Below, one piece after another: positions 15,606-17,810 of a DNA stretch of 17,810 bases. Made by a program: the position numbers and the translations under genes. The first letter of the stretch is position 1. Each line of letters starts with the position of its first letter. The stretch is taken from assembly GCA_009602725.1 (NCBI GenBank), contig WELB01000204.1:165647-183456 (forward strand), written 5' to 3'. Below the pieces are notes generated by a model, which was not told where the DNA came from, searched no databases, and saw only the letters and a list, made by a program, of their open reading frames with translations. Origin of the DNA: Spirogloea muscicola (Eukaryota; Streptophyta; Zygnematophyceae; Spirogloeales; Spirogloeaceae).

Positions 15606-15960
15606 CACCAGGCTCTCCACGGCCTGGTGGACCACCCCAATCTCTCCTCCACGTCGGCTGCCCTCCTCCAGCTGACGCCTCCCATCAGCGAAGGCGGCCT
15701 TGGGTGCCGTCCACTGGCTCGCCTCTCCCGAGCGGCTCACCTGGTGTGCTGGGCCCAAGTGGCCACTACCATCTCCAGTCTCTTCACCCTGAAAGGTGAG
15801 GCTGTTTTAGCACCCACCATAGCGGAGTTGCAACAGGAAACCTGCCCTTCCAGCTTTCTCTACAGCCGCAGTACGTGGACCTCTTGTCGCCTCTTTCAGC
15901 GACATCTATTTGACCCGTTACCAGAACATTGTAATGCTCGGATTGGCCTTTCTAAGAAGA
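15606..15960 (+). pseudogene. Non-LTR retrotransposon reverse-transcriptase C-terminal fragment
   Basis: The frame reads HQALHGLVDHPNLSS, then PPISEGGLGCRPLARLSRAA and HLVCWAQVATTISSLF. The P(I)S..GGLG.R...... A motif after the polymerase core is typical of LINE-like reverse transcriptases of plants and protists. The frame stays open to 15996-15998, but from about 15965 it runs into a minus-strand tail, so the end is not native. Palm catalytic motifs are absent; only the region after the palm is kept. Confidence 0.65.
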
Positions 15961-15964
15961 CGTC

Positions 15965-16005
15965 AGCGGCAAGGGCAAGCCAGCTTGAAAAGAATTGACA
16001 AGGTC
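15965..16005 (-). repeat. Degenerate retroelement tail remnant
   Basis: GGCAAGGGCAAGCCAGC, TTGAAAAGAATTGACAAGG: it resembles 9428-9470 but the hairpin is collapsed. Confidence 0.5.
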
Positions 16006-16910
16006 GCTTTCATTTCATTCGCACCGCGTGCCTTTCTTCCTGCGGTGTGGCATTCAGGCCAGGTCGAAGGCCGCAGCGCCTGTGGTCTCAGCTGCCGCAG
16101 GATCGCTGGCGGAACGCCAGCCTCAAGCCAGCTCATCCGGCACAGCCAGCCGAGCCCTGCTGCCTCGAGCACGCACAGGAGGAGCCTCACGCACGCAGGA
16201 GGAGCCTCACGCCCAGCTGTACTCGCTGATGAAGCTGCCGGCTTGAAGTGCAATCATGAGGGCCAGACCCAGGAACGCCTAGTCCTGTTCACTGCTGAGT
16301 AAGGGCGCATGCATTGTGCACGTCAATGCGCCGGCTACGTGGTCAAGCCAACAACTAAACAATGATCATGATAGGTTGGGGCCTCATGTGGAGGCTTGCC
16401 TTAGTTCGCGCTCCCTATGCCTTTCCATTCTTGTATGTGTAGGAAGAGCAGAATAGCGGGGCCACTTGCCTAGTCAGCTTTCTCACCTAAACCAGGCCAG
16501 TGGCAGTGTCGCACCGCTACATGACGTCAAGAGTGGCCTGCGAAGGCCCTTCTGAGGCCTTTGGCTCATCTTGTATGTGGTGCAGATAGTGCCTAGGACA
16601 GGCTTCTAGGATAGGCTGATTGCTCAGCATACTTCTTGTCCTGTTCACGCAAAACCATTAGGCACACTGGGTTTTGAGCTCTTCAGCTGCAACAGAGAGG
16701 CGTCAGGTGCATCAAGGTGTCTTCTTCTGAGAGTTCGTGTACACCACATGCTAGCCCTCGCACTTAGCTTGCAGCATGCACTGCCAGCCCTCTGGGGCCA
16801 CCACTGGTGATCTGCACGAAGAAAGGCAGGTTGCCAGAGACGACGATAAGAAAGGTATAATGTCTCCACAAGTGGGCAATGTCATTCTGGAGCATGGTGC
16901 AGGCAAGCTT
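16006..16910. other. Unassigned stretch, no supported gene
   Basis: An open frame at 15910-16302 exists but shows nothing I recognise and begins inside retroelement-derived sequence. A near-perfect tandem duplication of about 20 bp (CGCACAGGAGGAGCCTCA / CGCACGCAGGAGGAGCCTCA) lies at about 16169-16211. The rest shows no repeat family or RNA gene that I can see. Confidence 0.4.
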
Positions 16911-16941
16911 GAGCACGGTCAGGCAAGCCTGACAAGTGCTC
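16911..16941. repeat. Short compound hairpin
   Basis: GAGCAC (16911-16916) pairs with GTGCTC (16936-16941), enclosing GTCAGGC (16918-16924) / GCCTGAC (16927-16933) with a 2-nt loop. No terminator or gene end is evident beside it. Confidence 0.7.
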
Positions 16942-17149
16942 AATGTGCGTGGTTTATGTCAGATGGCCAACTGGTAGGTATTTGGACAGACTTCCGCACA
17001 GCATATGACTCAGCTCACTATGAGCAGAGGTCTAACCATTCACCTCTGGCTGCCTGTCGTCTTGGTCCAGGCATTGTTGAATCTGAGCAGCAGTTTCTCC
17101 AGTCCGCAGTCATCATGCCACCGGTCTCACTACCCTACTTCTGCCCTAC

Positions 17150-17278
17150 CTCCGCCGTGGTGTGGAGTACGGCGTCTTCCATGTCGTGCGCAGCCAGGCC
17201 AGCACGCTTGCTGGGCAGGCCATGTACTTCCCGGGGCTGCTCTTCAAGTATGGTTGGCTGCTCGCGCAGGTTCACGAC
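17150..17278 (+). pseudogene. Inverted partial copy of the right-edge reading frame
   Basis: It reads LRRGVEYGVFHVVRSQASTL, AGQAMYFPGLLFKYGWLL and AQVHDL, the same as the right-edge frame with eight amino-acid differences in 43 positions. The codon matching the stop of the right copy is GGA here, so the frame reads through to 17461. No start or upstream part is present. I do not recognise the family. Confidence 0.4.
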
Positions 17279-17663
17279 CTAGGATTTACTTCAGGCGGAC
17301 GCTTGCCGCGCGGCTCGCGTTGCAGGAGTGGCTGGCCACCTCCATCAGGTGTCAGGCCGACGACGAGACAGTTGGCACGGTCAAAGGCATCCTACGGAGC
17401 TGCCTCCGCGGCTTTGCAACGGATGTCTTTAAACGTGTCAACTGTCTCGTCATCGGCCTGACACCTGATGGAGGTGGCCATCCACTCCTGCAACGCGAGC
17501 AGCGCGGCAAGCGTCCGCCTGAACTGAATTACAGGCCGTGAACCTGCTCGAGCAACCAAGCATACTTGAAGAGCAGCCCCGGGAAGTACATGGCGTGCCC
17601 AGCAAGCGTGCTGGCCTCGCTGCGCACGACAACAAGAACGCCGTACTGCACACCGCGGCGGAG
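17150..17663. repeat. Large palindrome, 243-bp arms
   Basis: 17150-17392 pairs with 17421-17663 without net indels; I count 25 mismatches (about 90% identity). The spacer is 28 bp (17393-17420). Beyond the arms similarity fades within about 15 bp. Confidence 0.9.
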
Positions 17664-17810
17664 GGCATCGTCGCCCCTGGTGGCAATGTTCTTGAGCATG
17701 GCCACGAGCGGGGCCTCGAGCGGCGGCGGCGCCCAGATGCGGAGCTCGCCTCCAGCGCCAGCCCCCGGCCGGCGCCGCGCACGGCGGCACGCCAGCGGCG
17801 GCTGACGGCG
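17529..17810 (-). CDS. Unrecognised C-terminal coding fragment, runs off window
   Basis: On the minus strand a frame is open from the window edge for 93 codons to TAA at 17531-17529: GGELRIWAPPPLEAPLV, AMLKNIATRGDDALRRGVQY, GVLVVVRSEASTLAGHAMYF, PGLLFKYAWLLEQVHGL. The first about 30 residues are Arg/Pro/Ala-rich, which high GC content alone could give. Against a true gene: changes between the two palindrome arms in this frame are mostly amino-acid-changing (about eight against four silent), so no constraint is visible. I do not recognise the family. Confidence 0.4.
   Translation of the reverse strand, partial: RRQPPLACRRARRRPGAGAGGELRIWAPPPLEAPLVAMLKNIATRGDDALRRGVQYGVLVVVRSEASTLAGHAMYFPGLLFKYAWLLEQVHGL

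Noticed and set aside
15910-16302. Open frame of 130 codons
   Set aside because: It starts inside the reverse-transcriptase fragment and a tail remnant in another frame and shows no recognisable domain.
16918-16933. Rho-independent terminator
   Set aside because: The stem is perfect, but there is no T tract and no gene ending here; the setting is eukaryotic.

Overview
This is eukaryotic nuclear DNA. It has a spliced F-box/leucine-rich-repeat (LRR) gene family with short introns of about 80 bp (AG|GTGAGC donors), GGC/GCC triplet runs in 5' leaders, GC-rich first exons, microsatellites and many broken non-LTR retrotransposon (LINE-like) pieces. I see no bacterial gene organisation, rRNA, tRNA or CRISPR. 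The lineage cannot be fixed from sequence alone. The retroelement C-terminal domain (LPISxGGLG-like motif, CxC...H...C knuckle, GGERTxxHxxLRDA motif) resembles elements known to me mainly from algae, plants and protists, so an algal, plant or protist genome is my weak guess.

Layout. A retroelement 3' end (26-128) is fused to a 5'-truncated F-box/LRR copy A (141-1413, +). Copy A has a long 3' flank and then an exon-2 fragment B (2296-2668, +). An inverted pair of retroelement ends lies at 2676-3210. The core is a large inverted duplication: left arm about 3335-6853, right arm about 10312-13940. The left arm holds gene C (4369-6266, -), the only copy with an intact reading frame apart from one unknown base. 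The right arm holds copy D (11027-12920, +), which has a nonsense codon and a frameshift. C and D are divergent and share 5' leader, upstream module, 3' flank and an older retroelement remnant on each side. Between the arms (about 6850-10310) are retroelement coding fragments, a head-to-tail array of 3' tails, a 91-bp near-perfect inverted repeat and a GC-rich stretch of repeated motifs.

To the right (14400-16005) lie further nested copies, including a reverse-transcriptase fragment. From 16006 to about 17100 I find little. The right edge has a 243-bp/243-bp palindrome at about 90% identity, and its right arm overlaps a possible C-terminal coding fragment that runs out of the window.

The most distinctive thing here is the retroelement family. 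Its copies end in a stem-loop (GGGCTGG / CCAGCCC), about 20 nt of conserved sequence, and a (TTC)n tail. Copies are truncated in a graded series from several hundred bp down to 60 bp, where one insertion has a perfect 21-bp target duplication, and perhaps to about 24 bp. Two copies of about 350 bp share nearly the same 5' end, suggesting a SINE-like derivative. The F-box/LRR copies seem to have been duplicated, inverted, truncated and flanked by this family. The genes show a decaying cluster with at most one working member.
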